This document shows, in pieces, positions 23,601 to 30,367 of a stretch of DNA of 32,007 nucleotides. The notes beneath the pieces are model-generated. The model did not search any database. It was not told where the DNA came from and was given only the letters and a program-made list of their open reading frames with translations. Source of the stretch: an uncultured Bacteroidales bacterium (GTDB lineage Bacteria; Bacteroidota; Bacteroidia; Bacteroidales; Paludibacteraceae); assembly GCA_937901025.1 (NCBI GenBank), contig CALCGR010000023.1:1-32007 (forward strand), read 5' to 3'. A program made the translations under genes and the position numbers. Every line of letters starts with the position of its first letter. Position 1 is the first letter of the stretch.

Positions 23601-23722
23601 TCGAGACTTCGCCTACTCGCATCAACAACCCGAAGGCTAACAAGGTGGCTAAGAAAGCTATCGTTAATGGTCAAATCATGATTATCCGCGACAACAGAAC
23701 CTACAACGTTCTGGGCTTCTAA
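20645..23722 (+). CDS. large secreted multi-domain protein with Ig-like and chitobiase-type modules
   Basis: A 1025-residue exported protein, signal peptide MKKTFLFLAAALMSAMTWA. Order: a unique N-terminal domain (20-175); an Ig-like domain (about 182-272, GEAFDTDGLEVWGIY); a module beginning EYAYIYTSNV (277); a chitobiase C-terminal-like domain (about 408-490, GAEIYYTLDGSDPTA); a beta-rich domain (about 492-590); a second Ig-like domain (about 590-670); then second copies of the module (674), the chitobiase-like domain (809) and the beta-rich domain. The last residues, KAIVNGQIMIIRDNRTYNVL, resemble a short C-terminal sorting tail of the kind seen on secreted Bacteroidales proteins. No catalytic domain is visible; an adhesive or carbohydrate-binding surface role is inferred. 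GCT/GTT-rich codons suggest high expression. Confidence 0.85.
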   Translation: MKKTFLFLAAALMSAMTWAVDGTYKLCTSTDDLVAGEHYIIANGVDGDVYCMATESNANNRKKVSATVSESAIEVAEESGILTLTLGGESGAWTFYTDNYAGNNGYLASASSGNNNYCRVIADLTTATITFSEGSAAVINLQPHASRTLLRYNPNGMFACYASGQNPVYLYKKDSATPTPATLDSLVIKGKATKMEYEVGEAFDTDGLEVWGIYTKTVKHDSTSQITKGIAWSIDPETFEEASDNASVTLVASYKDLTSADTTITGIKVNEPAPLSEYAYIYTSNVTLGKDTVIIDQVKYGALKIAKNTPVKITVPAGTKTLHIHAAAWNGEACEWTISGLTKDVKINAVADAGVSGNSPFTLQNDPVENDYFAIETNNNTEVTLTFTLPTGKRGVLFGVNAELQEGVIAAPVISAKSTEFDESVEVSISCETEGAEIYYTLDGSDPTAASTKYEAPFTLTETTTVKAIAIKGGKASEVTEKTFTKTVFASLEELVTKFPAKSTTANVTVTLTDVRIDSILSTNQKGIFTDVKGTLVELYANAVLPKGWEVGGTISGTIKAEWILYNGVPELQKWDGGWDALTYSAPVSEADLVSITLSLDKDTLYLNKEFKYNGKVTANYDDESTKDVTELASYTGYDMTTPGDQTVTVSYTEGEVTKEAQYALTVVEKVLPEYATIYTSNVEFTEEGGSKATLAKVVVAEGDTVKAIKCGTGSVDGSCVITIPAATKTLHFHAVAWTGKPTTMDVNGTIFDVVPDAGIAGTGTTFTLAGDPADYYFSFDPKGATTITFTAKSDHRFVLYGVNAELEEGIVAAPAFTPTDTDFDGSVEVTLTCETEGAEIFYALNEEVTSMNAIKYTEPIELTETTTIYAVAKKDGKESEQASKTYTLIPAYTLAELVAAGAPTADKKKVILVLENEVITGIDGTRGIYLMSNDQEIEIFCYNLPTTAVKGGTVSGRAMGDWFLYGTKDPKKWELQPANWDWATFETSPTRINNPKANKVAKKAIVNGQIMIIRDNRTYNVLGF

Positions 23723-23733
23723 ACCAACTAAAC

Positions 23734-23767
23734 AAAAAAAAAGCGGCTCGAAAGCCGCTTTTTTTTT
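23734..23767. terminator. bidirectional intrinsic terminator between converging genes
   Basis: AAAAAAAAAGCGGCT (23734-23748) and AGCCGCTTTTTTTTT (23753-23767) form a perfect 15-base stem with loop CGAA. It serves the secreted-protein gene on the plus strand and nrdJ on the minus strand; the nrdJ stop codon (23766-23768) overlaps its base. Confidence 0.92.
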
Positions 23768-26336
23768 ATCCCCCGCACTTGGAATAACCGCATTCACGGC
23801 AGTGCATGCAGCCTTCCTCGTAAATAAGCGGCTGACCGCAGTTCGGGCAGACTTGACCTTGAACGATAGTCCCGTCTTGGATATACTTCTTTAACGCACG
23901 CTCTACACCTACTTTCCAGGAGTTAATCGTCTCGCTATCCATCTGCAGACCACCAATCATCTTGATGACTTGGTCAATCGGCATACCGTAACGCAACACG
24001 CCGGAAATCAGTTTGGCATAGTTCCAGAACTCCTTATCGAACTTATAGCTCAGTCCTTCCACGGTGGTCTTATAACCGTGGGTGTTGACGAACTGGAAGT
24101 CGTAACGGCTCTGACCCGTAGCCTCGTCACGAGACTTGATGATCTTACCTGTCGTCACGGACTTAGGCAGCAAGATACCATCCTCGTCATCCGCCAGACC
24201 GGTGAAGATCTCGTAAGGACGGCCGTCCAACAGACCTACAAAGGCAATCCACTTATCCTTATTGTTCTGGAAACGAACCACATCGCAATCCAGTTCCGTC
24301 GGACGTTTCTGAACGCGGTTGTCGTAGCATACGCAGGTCTTCTCGTCCTTCTCATCCTTCTTCTCGTCTTTCTTCTCGTCTTTCTTCAAGGTCTCCAGCA
24401 CACCCGTGCGGCTACCTTCGCGGTAAACGGTACAACCCTTACAGCCGCAACGCCAAGCCTCTTCGTAGAGCTTGCCTACGAGTTCTTCGGTTACATCCGT
24501 CGGCAGATTGATGGTCACCGAGATAGAGTGGTCTACCCATTTCTGAATAGCCCCTTGCATCTGCACCTTCGCCAGCCAGTCTACATCTCCTGCCGTAGCA
24601 TGATAGTAAGGAGACTCGGCTACCAAGGCTTCCACTTCCTCCGTCGTATAGCGATGGTTAGGATCATAGGGGTGACCATTGGCATTCATCCACGTGATGA
24701 ACTTATGGTGGAAGACGATATATTCCTCAAAACTGTCGCCATCCTCGTTCACGAGATCTACGTGTACGTTCTTATCGTTCGGGTTCACCTTACGACGACG
24801 CTTATACACGGGTTGGAAGACGGGTTCAATACCGCTCGTGGTCTGCGTCATGATAGACGTTGTTCCCGTAGGAGCCACCGTCAGACAAGCGATATTACGA
24901 CGGCCATATTGTTTCATCTCCTCGTACAAGGCGGGATCCGCCTCTTTAATACGCATGATATAAGGATTGTTCTCCTCGCGCTTGCTGTCATATACGTCGA
25001 AGGCGCCACGCTCCTTGGCCATATTCACGCTACTGCGATAAGCAGCTAAAGCTAAGTTCTTGTGCACTTCTACCGAGAAAGCAATCGCTTCCGGCGAACC
25101 GTAACGCAGACCCATCGCGGCGAGCATATCGCCTTCCGCCGTGGTACCTACACCCGTACGACGACCTTGAACGGTCTTCTTCATGATCTTCTCCCAAAGT
25201 TCACGCTCCGTACGCTTGATGGTATCGCTCTCCGGGTCGGAGGCGATCTTCAGCAGGATCTTATCAATCTTCTCCATCTCGAGGTCGATGATATCGTCCA
25301 TGATACGTTGCGCTACCATAATATGCTTGCGGAAGAGTTCGAAATCAAACTCTGCCTGCGGTGTGAAGGGGTTCTTCACGTAACTATACAAGTTGATAGC
25401 CAGCAATCGGCAACTATCGTAAGGGCAGAGCGGAATCTCACCGCAGGGGTTGGTGCTCACCGTCCGATAACCTAGGTCGGCATAGCAGTCGGGTACACTC
25501 TCGCGAATGATCGTATCCCAGAACAGCACACCGGGTTCGGCGGACTTCCAAGCATTGTGGATAATCTTCTTCCATAACGCCTGCGCGTCAATCTCCTTTT
25601 TAAATTTAGGATTCGTGCTGGCGATAGGGTATTGCTGCGTGTAAGGCACACCCTCGATGGCGCATTTCATAAAATCGTCATCAATCTTCACGCTCACGTT
25701 CGCGCCCGTTACCTTACCTTGCTCCATCTTAGCATCAATGAACGCCTCGCTATCGGGGTGCTTGATACTAACGGAGAGCATCAGCGCACCGCGACGACCG
25801 TCCTGCGCTACCTCGCGCGTGGAGTTCGAATAGCGCTCCATAAAGGGCACCAGACCCGTACTCGTCAAAGCGGAGTTCTTCACCGGACTGCCGTGAGGAC
25901 GGATGTGACTGAGGTCATGACCTACGCCTCCGCGACGTTTCATGAGCTGCACTTGCTCCTCGTCAATCTGGATAATAGCGCCGTAACTGTCGCTTTCGCC
26001 ATCTTGACCGATAACGAAACAGTTACTCAGACTCGCTACTTGGAAGTTATTACCTATTCCCGTCATCGGACTACCTTGCGGTACGATATAACGGAAATCT
26101 CTCATCAACTCGAATAGTTCGGGCTCCGACAAGGGGTTCTTGTACTTACTCTCAATACGAGCGATCTCCGAGGCTAAGCGATGGTGCATGTCATCGGGAG
26201 TGCGTTCGTATAGGTTACCAAAACTGTCTTTCAAGGCATACTTGGTGGCCCAAACACGAGCTGCTAATTCGTCGCCGTGGAAGTACTCTCTCGACGCTTC
26301 CTCGGCTTCAGCTTGTGTATACGTTTTCTTTTCCAT
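23766..26336 (-). CDS. nrdJ: adenosylcobalamin-dependent (class II) ribonucleotide reductase
   Basis: Reduces ribonucleotides to deoxyribonucleotides with a radical made from adenosylcobalamin, so it works with or without oxygen. The 856 residues include the barrel cysteine C106 (SLSNCFVIG), GGVGHDLSHIRPHGSP (136-151), and NPCGEIPLCPYDSCR (296-310) with the expected thiyl-radical Cys298 and Glu300. The C-terminus is a zinc-ribbon-like cysteine domain (CPNCGQ, CMHCRECGYSKCGG) that may supply reducing thiols. There is no N-terminal ATP-cone. A Lys-Asp-Glu repeat (about 650-666) separates the barrel from the C-terminal part. It has its own minus-strand promoter and a leader of only some 34 bases, too short for a cobalamin riboswitch. 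Confidence 0.94.
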   Translation of the reverse strand: MEKKTYTQAEAEEASREYFHGDELAARVWATKYALKDSFGNLYERTPDDMHHRLASEIARIESKYKNPLSEPELFELMRDFRYIVPQGSPMTGIGNNFQVASLSNCFVIGQDGESDSYGAIIQIDEEQVQLMKRRGGVGHDLSHIRPHGSPVKNSALTSTGLVPFMERYSNSTREVAQDGRRGALMLSVSIKHPDSEAFIDAKMEQGKVTGANVSVKIDDDFMKCAIEGVPYTQQYPIASTNPKFKKEIDAQALWKKIIHNAWKSAEPGVLFWDTIIRESVPDCYADLGYRTVSTNPCGEIPLCPYDSCRLLAINLYSYVKNPFTPQAEFDFELFRKHIMVAQRIMDDIIDLEMEKIDKILLKIASDPESDTIKRTERELWEKIMKKTVQGRRTGVGTTAEGDMLAAMGLRYGSPEAIAFSVEVHKNLALAAYRSSVNMAKERGAFDVYDSKREENNPYIMRIKEADPALYEEMKQYGRRNIACLTVAPTGTTSIMTQTTSGIEPVFQPVYKRRRKVNPNDKNVHVDLVNEDGDSFEEYIVFHHKFITWMNANGHPYDPNHRYTTEEVEALVAESPYYHATAGDVDWLAKVQMQGAIQKWVDHSISVTINLPTDVTEELVGKLYEEAWRCGCKGCTVYREGSRTGVLETLKKDEKKDEKKDEKDEKTCVCYDNRVQKRPTELDCDVVRFQNNKDKWIAFVGLLDGRPYEIFTGLADDEDGILLPKSVTTGKIIKSRDEATGQSRYDFQFVNTHGYKTTVEGLSYKFDKEFWNYAKLISGVLRYGMPIDQVIKMIGGLQMDSETINSWKVGVERALKKYIQDGTIVQGQVCPNCGQPLIYEEGCMHCRECGYSKCGG
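24340..24390 (-). repeat. 12-base tandem repeat in nrdJ (KKDE repeat)
   Basis: On the minus strand a unit like AAGAAAGACGAG is repeated, giving KKDEKKDEKKDEKDEK. It lies in the linker between the reductase barrel and the C-terminal part and should be a flexible charged spacer. Confidence 0.8.
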
Positions 26337-26376
26337 AAGTATTAAGTTTTATTTTTATTTTTTTTGAAATGGGATG

Positions 26377-26408
26377 CAAAATTACAACTTTTTTTTGATA
26401 TGTGCAAA
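26377..26408 (-). promoter_or_regulatory. Bacteroidetes-type promoter of nrdJ
   Basis: On the minus strand TTTG (26405-26408), 20-base spacer, TAATTTTG (26377-26384). Transcription should begin near 26370, about 34 bases before the ATG at 26336. Confidence 0.8.
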
Positions 26409-26432
26409 TATTTTGTTGACTTTTTTTGCAAA

Positions 26433-26553
26433 AAAAGTTATCAACATTTTTCAGAAAGTTTCCAAAACAAAAATGTAACCAACTTAATGATAAGCGGTTA
26501 CATTTTTATAAACAAACAAAAGTTGTCCAAAAAGAAAAGTTATCAACATTTTT
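26433..26553. repeat. pair of 19-base direct repeats with a DnaA-box-like core
   Basis: AAAAGTTATCAACATTTTT occurs identically at 26433-26451 and 26535-26553, 102 bases apart. The core TTATCAACA differs at one base from the DnaA box TTATCCACA. The copies flank the inverted repeat at 26469-26507, and the second overlaps the stop codon of the thioesterase gene. The first ends about 25 bases upstream of the nrdJ -33 element. Confidence 0.75.
26469..26507 (-). terminator. inverted repeat, probable terminator of the groESL-thioesterase operon
   Basis: AAAAATGTAACC (26469-26480) and GGTTACATTTTT (26496-26507) form a perfect 12-base stem with a 15-base loop. Read on the minus strand, the stem is followed by a T-rich run, as expected downstream of the thioesterase gene. 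It could instead be an operator, since it lies 60-100 bases upstream of the nrdJ promoter. Confidence 0.6.
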
Positions 26554-27253
26554 TTTCTATCCTTGCTGAACAAAGGATAGTGCCTTCCGCATCTTTCTGC
26601 TGATAGCGAACCCCATCGGCGGTCTCTTCTACCAGCGTAAAGAGGGTGTCACCCAAGTAAATCTCTTTCGCGTATTTGATGTCAAAACGGAAACCCTGAC
26701 TCAACCATGCCGGTTTGAGGGCATTGAGCATGAGTTCCGTATATTTGCAGGAATTACAGTGGTTATTATAATCCACATCCCCATATTCGATTTTGTGGGG
26801 ATGGGTGAGTCCGGCATTGATTGGTACCATCCGGGGCTGTCTTGCCATCTCGAGCGAGACAGGCTCTTCCACACCCCGGAACGGCGCTTCGCCAAAGATA
26901 TTCACAATCGCCCGCTCTTTCAAGTCCAATACCGCCCATACGGTTTTGGCGCGACCAATCAAAGCCCCCTCCTTGTATATCTTATAATTGCGGACGGAGA
27001 GCATGTGCTGGTTCTGTTCGACCCAGGTCTCTATCGTCAACTCATCCCCCGCCGTAGGCATCGACTGCATCTCGAGGCTCATATTGGTAATGATCCACGT
27101 CAATCCTTTAGGATAGAGGTACCGAATACCGAATCCGCCCTCATCCGCGGCTAAACCTGCCACGGAGAGGATGTGATTCTGTAAGGCATGCAAGCGTAAC
27201 TTACGCTCGGCGTCAATCTCTTGATATTGTACTTTGAATGAATACCTGTTCAT
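26543..27253 (-). CDS. acyl-ACP thioesterase
   Basis: A 236-residue thioesterase with two hot-dog domains, related to plant FatA/FatB and their bacterial counterparts; it should release free fatty acids from acyl carrier protein. The N-terminal domain has YSFKVQYQEIDAERKL and LTWIITNMSLEMQ. The second carries the probable active-site segment YGDVDYNNHCNSCKY, in which Asp, Asn and His match the family catalytic residues. The ATG is one base after the groL stop, so it is translated from the same message. Free fatty acids from it could feed the acyl-CoA ligases elsewhere in the window, though that is inference. Its stop overlaps one of the 19-base direct repeats. Confidence 0.88.
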   Translation of the reverse strand: MNRYSFKVQYQEIDAERKLRLHALQNHILSVAGLAADEGGFGIRYLYPKGLTWIITNMSLEMQSMPTAGDELTIETWVEQNQHMLSVRNYKIYKEGALIGRAKTVWAVLDLKERAIVNIFGEAPFRGVEEPVSLEMARQPRMVPINAGLTHPHKIEYGDVDYNNHCNSCKYTELMLNALKPAWLSQGFRFDIKYAKEIYLGDTLFTLVEETADGVRYQQKDAEGTILCSARIEKKC

Positions 27254-27254
27254 T

Positions 27255-28883
27255 TTACATCATTCCGGCCATGTTTCCTGCGGGCATCGCAGGTGCGGGC
27301 GTGTCTTCTTTAATATCGGTGATGACGCACTCGGTAGTCAGGAACATCCCGGCAATGCTTGCCGCGTTCTCTAAGGCTACGCGGGCTACTTTGGCAGGAT
27401 CGACAACACCGGCCGCCTTGAGGTTCTCATAGGCGTCCTTGCGGGCATTGTAACCAAAGTCCGCCTTGCCGCTGCGTACCTTATCCACTACCACAGCACC
27501 TTCCAGACCGGCGTTGTTCACAATCTGACGAAGCGGCTCCTCAATGGCGCGACGGATGATATCGATACCCGTCTGTTCGTCCTCGTTCTCTCCTTTGAGG
27601 TTAACGAGTGCCTCTTGGGCACGAATATACGCTACACCGCCACCGGGAACGATACCTTCCTCAATAGCAGCGCGGGTAGCACTGAGGGCATCGTCTACGC
27701 GGTCTTTTTTCTCCTTCATCTCTACCTCGGAGGCAGCACCTACATTGAGTTGCGCTACGCCACCGGCGAGTTTAGCCAGACGCTCCTGCAGCTTCTCTTT
27801 GTCGTAAGAGGACTTGGTGGCAGTGATCTGGGCCTTGATCTGACTGATACGATTGGCAATCGCCATCTTGTCGCCGGCACCATTCACAATCGTCGTGTTA
27901 TCCTTGCTGACCGATACATTCTCTGCCGTACCGAGCATCTCCAACGTTGCGCTCTCTAACTTAATACCTTTCTCCTCGCTGATAACCGTTCCGCCGGTGA
28001 GGATGGCAATGTCCTCCAACATCTCTTTTCTGCGGTCACCAAAGCCGGGAGCCTTGACTGCACAAATCTTCAGTTGGGCACGAAGGCGGTTAACTACCAG
28101 CGTTGTCAACGCTTCGCTATCTACATCCTCGGCAATAATAAGCATCGGACGACCGCTTTGTACGGCGGGTTCCAGGACGGGAAGGAGTTCCTTGAGGTTA
28201 CTGATTTTCTTATCGTGAATGAGGATATAAGGCTTGTCCATCTCGGCTTCCATCGTCTCGGTATTCGTTACGAAATACGGGCTGATATAACCGCGGTCAA
28301 ACTGCATCCCTTGTACCACATCGATGGTGGTATCCATACCCTTGGCTTCGCCGATGGTGATGACGCCGTCCTTGCTGACCTTACGCATCGCATCCGCAAT
28401 GAGTTTGCCGATTTCGGCATCGTTGTTAGCGGAGATAGTAGCCACTTGCTCAATCTTATCGAAATCATTTCCAACCACTTCGCTTTGCGCTTTGATATTC
28501 TCGACCACCGCACTAACGGCTTTGTCAATACCGCGCTTGAGGGCCATGGGATTGGCACCGGCAGTCACGTTCTTGAGTCCTACGCTGATAATCGATTGTG
28601 CGAGTACGGTAGCGGTCGTGGTACCATCACCGGCTTGGTCACCGGTCTTGGACGCTACTTCCTTCACCAGTTGGGCACCGAGGTTCTCGGCAGCCTCTTT
28701 GAGTTCAATCGCTTTGGCTACCGTCACACCGTCCTTGGTGATGTGCGGAGCACCGTATTTCTGGTCAATGATAACATTGCGTCCCTTAGGACCTAACGTC
28801 ACCTTTACTGCATTTGCTAATTGGTCTACACCACGCTTGAGGGCATCCCGCGCCTCAATGTTATACGAAATATCTTTTGCCAT
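27255..28883 (-). CDS. groL: chaperonin GroEL (60 kDa)
   Basis: Forms the double-ring chamber in which proteins fold with ATP and the GroES lid. The 542 residues are normal length. Typical segments are KVTLGPKGRNVIIDQKYG (nucleotide-binding region), GDGTTTATVLAQ (contains the catalytic aspartate), GMQFDRGYISPYFVTN (apical domain) and IEEGIVPGGGVAYIRA near the C-terminus. The tail AMPAGNMAGMM is the Gly/Met-rich flexible end. It follows groS by seven bases and precedes the thioesterase by one. I find no CIRCE element. Confidence 0.97.
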   Translation of the reverse strand: MAKDISYNIEARDALKRGVDQLANAVKVTLGPKGRNVIIDQKYGAPHITKDGVTVAKAIELKEAAENLGAQLVKEVASKTGDQAGDGTTTATVLAQSIISVGLKNVTAGANPMALKRGIDKAVSAVVENIKAQSEVVGNDFDKIEQVATISANNDAEIGKLIADAMRKVSKDGVITIGEAKGMDTTIDVVQGMQFDRGYISPYFVTNTETMEAEMDKPYILIHDKKISNLKELLPVLEPAVQSGRPMLIIAEDVDSEALTTLVVNRLRAQLKICAVKAPGFGDRRKEMLEDIAILTGGTVISEEKGIKLESATLEMLGTAENVSVSKDNTTIVNGAGDKMAIANRISQIKAQITATKSSYDKEKLQERLAKLAGGVAQLNVGAASEVEMKEKKDRVDDALSATRAAIEEGIVPGGGVAYIRAQEALVNLKGENEDEQTGIDIIRRAIEEPLRQIVNNAGLEGAVVVDKVRSGKADFGYNARKDAYENLKAAGVVDPAKVARVALENAASIAGMFLTTECVITDIKEDTPAPAMPAGNMAGMM

Positions 28884-28890
28884 AGTTATA

Positions 28891-29166
28891 TTAGTTTAAG
28901 ATGGCCAGTACATCCGACTGACGCATGATGATGAGTTTCTCGTTATCGATTTCTACTTCGTTGCCGGCGAACTTGCCATACAGCACTTGGTCACCCGCTT
29001 TGAGGATCATCTCCTCGTCCTTGGTGCCTTTGCCGACAGCAATCACTTCACCGCGCAGCGGCTTCTCTTGTGCCGTATCCGGAATGATAATCCCTCCTAC
29101 GGTCTTCTCTTCTGCAGCCGTGGGGCGTACTACCACACGGTCTAATAAGGGTTGAATCTTAGTCAT
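28891..29166 (-). CDS. groS: co-chaperonin GroES (10 kDa)
   Basis: The heptameric lid of GroEL. The 91 residues have the family pattern: N-terminal PLLDRVVVRPTAAEEKTVGG, the mobile loop with GGIIIPDTAQEKP, then GEVIAVGKGTKDEE and a C-terminal EKLIIMRQSDVLAIL. It starts 13 bases downstream of the mtaB stop, so it could be read through from the decarboxylase operon. A lone TACCTTTG (minus strand, 29197-29204) inside the end of mtaB could be the -7 element of a local promoter, but no TTTG lies 20 bases upstream. Confidence 0.96.
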   Translation of the reverse strand: MTKIQPLLDRVVVRPTAAEEKTVGGIIIPDTAQEKPLRGEVIAVGKGTKDEEMILKAGDQVLYGKFAGNEVEIDNEKLIIMRQSDVLAILN

Positions 29167-29179
29167 AATAGTTTATATT

Positions 29180-30367
29180 TTAGATGGTTATTGTTTCAAA
29201 GGTATTGACTCTCGCTTTGTCATAGGGACGGCTGACCTTGATATAGTTCTCAGTAAAGCCGTACATCAGACCATCCTGTTTCTTTCCCTCCCACAACACG
29301 GTGGCTGATAGCCCTTTGTGAGCCTCATAAAACGCTTTTAGTTTGTTCTCGCTGATGCGGTGCAAGACCTCACTGCGACGATGACGCTCGTTCATCGGGA
29401 TAACGGGCAAGTCCATCGTCAGCATCCGCGTATTCGCCCGCTCCGAATAGGTAAACACATGTAGTTGCGAAACGGGTAGGGTAGAGATATAGTTCACATA
29501 CTCGTTCCACCGGTCTTCTGTCTCGCCGCGCACGCCCACCATACAATCCACGCCTATAAACGCATCGGGCATCACCTTGCGTATGTGTTCAATCCGCTCC
29601 GTAAACAAAGCCGTATCGTAATGACGGTGCATAATCTTTAGCATCTCGTCCGAACCCGACTGCAACGGGATATGGAAATGCGGGGTGAAATGCTTACTCT
29701 TCGCTACAAAATCAATGATCTCGTCCGTCAGCAGGTTAGGCTCGCAAGAGGAGATCCTGATCCTATATTGGGGTAGGGGAGTAGAGGAGGAGGGGAGTAG
29801 GGTGTCCAGACTCTTTAGTAAGTCTAGGAACGTCTCGTTGGTGGAGCGGCCGAAGTCGCCGATATTAACACCGGTGAGCACAATCTCCTTGGCACCTTGT
29901 TGGAGTGCCTCCTTGGCTTGCGCTACAATAGAGGCAATAGAGCCATTGCGCGAACGCCCGCGCGCAAGCGGTATAGTACAATAGGTGCAGAAATAATTGC
30001 ACCCATCCTGAATCTTCAAAAAACAACGGGTTCGGTCATCCCTTGAATATGCGGGATGAAACGTGTTAAGGTCTTTAGGTATCACATGATTAACCTCCAT
30101 CATCGAGGCAATCTGCTGAGGTTGAAGGGCTGCATAACAACCGGTCACAATCATCCATGCACCGGGATTCTCCCTTTTCAGGCGATGAATAGCCTGTCTG
30201 TCTTTTTGGTCGGCGGTGTCCGTCACCGAGCAGGTGTTCACAATCACCACATCCGCCTGCTCGCCGGCCTTGGCCTTCGTATGGCCGTGCTCAAGTAAAA
30301 CTTTGCCGAGAGCAGAACTCTCGGCAAAGTTGAGTTTACAACCTAATGTGACAATCTTATAGGTCAT
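29180..30367 (-). CDS. mtaB: tRNA t6A37 methylthiotransferase MtaB
   Basis: Radical-SAM enzyme that adds a methylthio group to N6-threonylcarbamoyladenosine at position 37 of tRNAs. The 395 residues have the N-terminal domain with cluster cysteines (VTLGCKLNFAES, VNTCSVTDTAD, VTGCYAAL), then the radical-SAM motif CNYFCTYCTIP, and a C-terminal TRAM-like domain (about 330-395). TLGCKLN favours MtaB over MiaB or RimO. Residues 189-200 (TLLPSSSTPLPQ) come from a GA-rich repeat in reverse orientation. Its start overlaps the stop of the decarboxylase beta gene (ATGA), showing tight coupling. groS follows. Confidence 0.93.
   Translation of the reverse strand: MTYKIVTLGCKLNFAESSALGKVLLEHGHTKAKAGEQADVVIVNTCSVTDTADQKDRQAIHRLKRENPGAWMIVTGCYAALQPQQIASMMEVNHVIPKDLNTFHPAYSRDDRTRCFLKIQDGCNYFCTYCTIPLARGRSRNGSIASIVAQAKEALQQGAKEIVLTGVNIGDFGRSTNETFLDLLKSLDTLLPSSSTPLPQYRIRISSCEPNLLTDEIIDFVAKSKHFTPHFHIPLQSGSDEMLKIMHRHYDTALFTERIEHIRKVMPDAFIGVDCMVGVRGETEDRWNEYVNYISTLPVSQLHVFTYSERANTRMLTMDLPVIPMNERHRRSEVLHRISENKLKAFYEAHKGLSATVLWEGKKQDGLMYGFTENYIKVSRPYDKARVNTFETITI
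29770..29803 (-). repeat. GGAGTAGAGGAG repeat inside mtaB, antisense orientation
   Basis: The plus strand shows GGGGAGTAGAGGAGGAGGGG, sharing GGAGTAGAGGAG with cinA and mntP, but the gene is on the minus strand, so it encodes LLPSSSTPLP. Confidence 0.65.

Noticed and set aside
23970..25049. 359-codon open frame on the plus strand
   Set aside because: It lies wholly antisense to nrdJ, whose motifs are continuous on the minus strand, and its translation (Arg/His/Val-rich) resembles no protein.
26337..26376. Cobalamin riboswitch upstream of nrdJ
   Set aside because: The promoter leaves a leader of about 34 bases, far too short for a cobalamin aptamer, and no B12-box-like sequence is visible.
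28074..28899. Long plus-strand frames opposite groL
   Set aside because: They mirror the codon pattern of groL and have no recognisable domains.
29167..29179. CIRCE heat-shock operator before groS
   Set aside because: The gap is 13 bases and no TTAGCACTC-type inverted repeat occurs there or in the end of mtaB.
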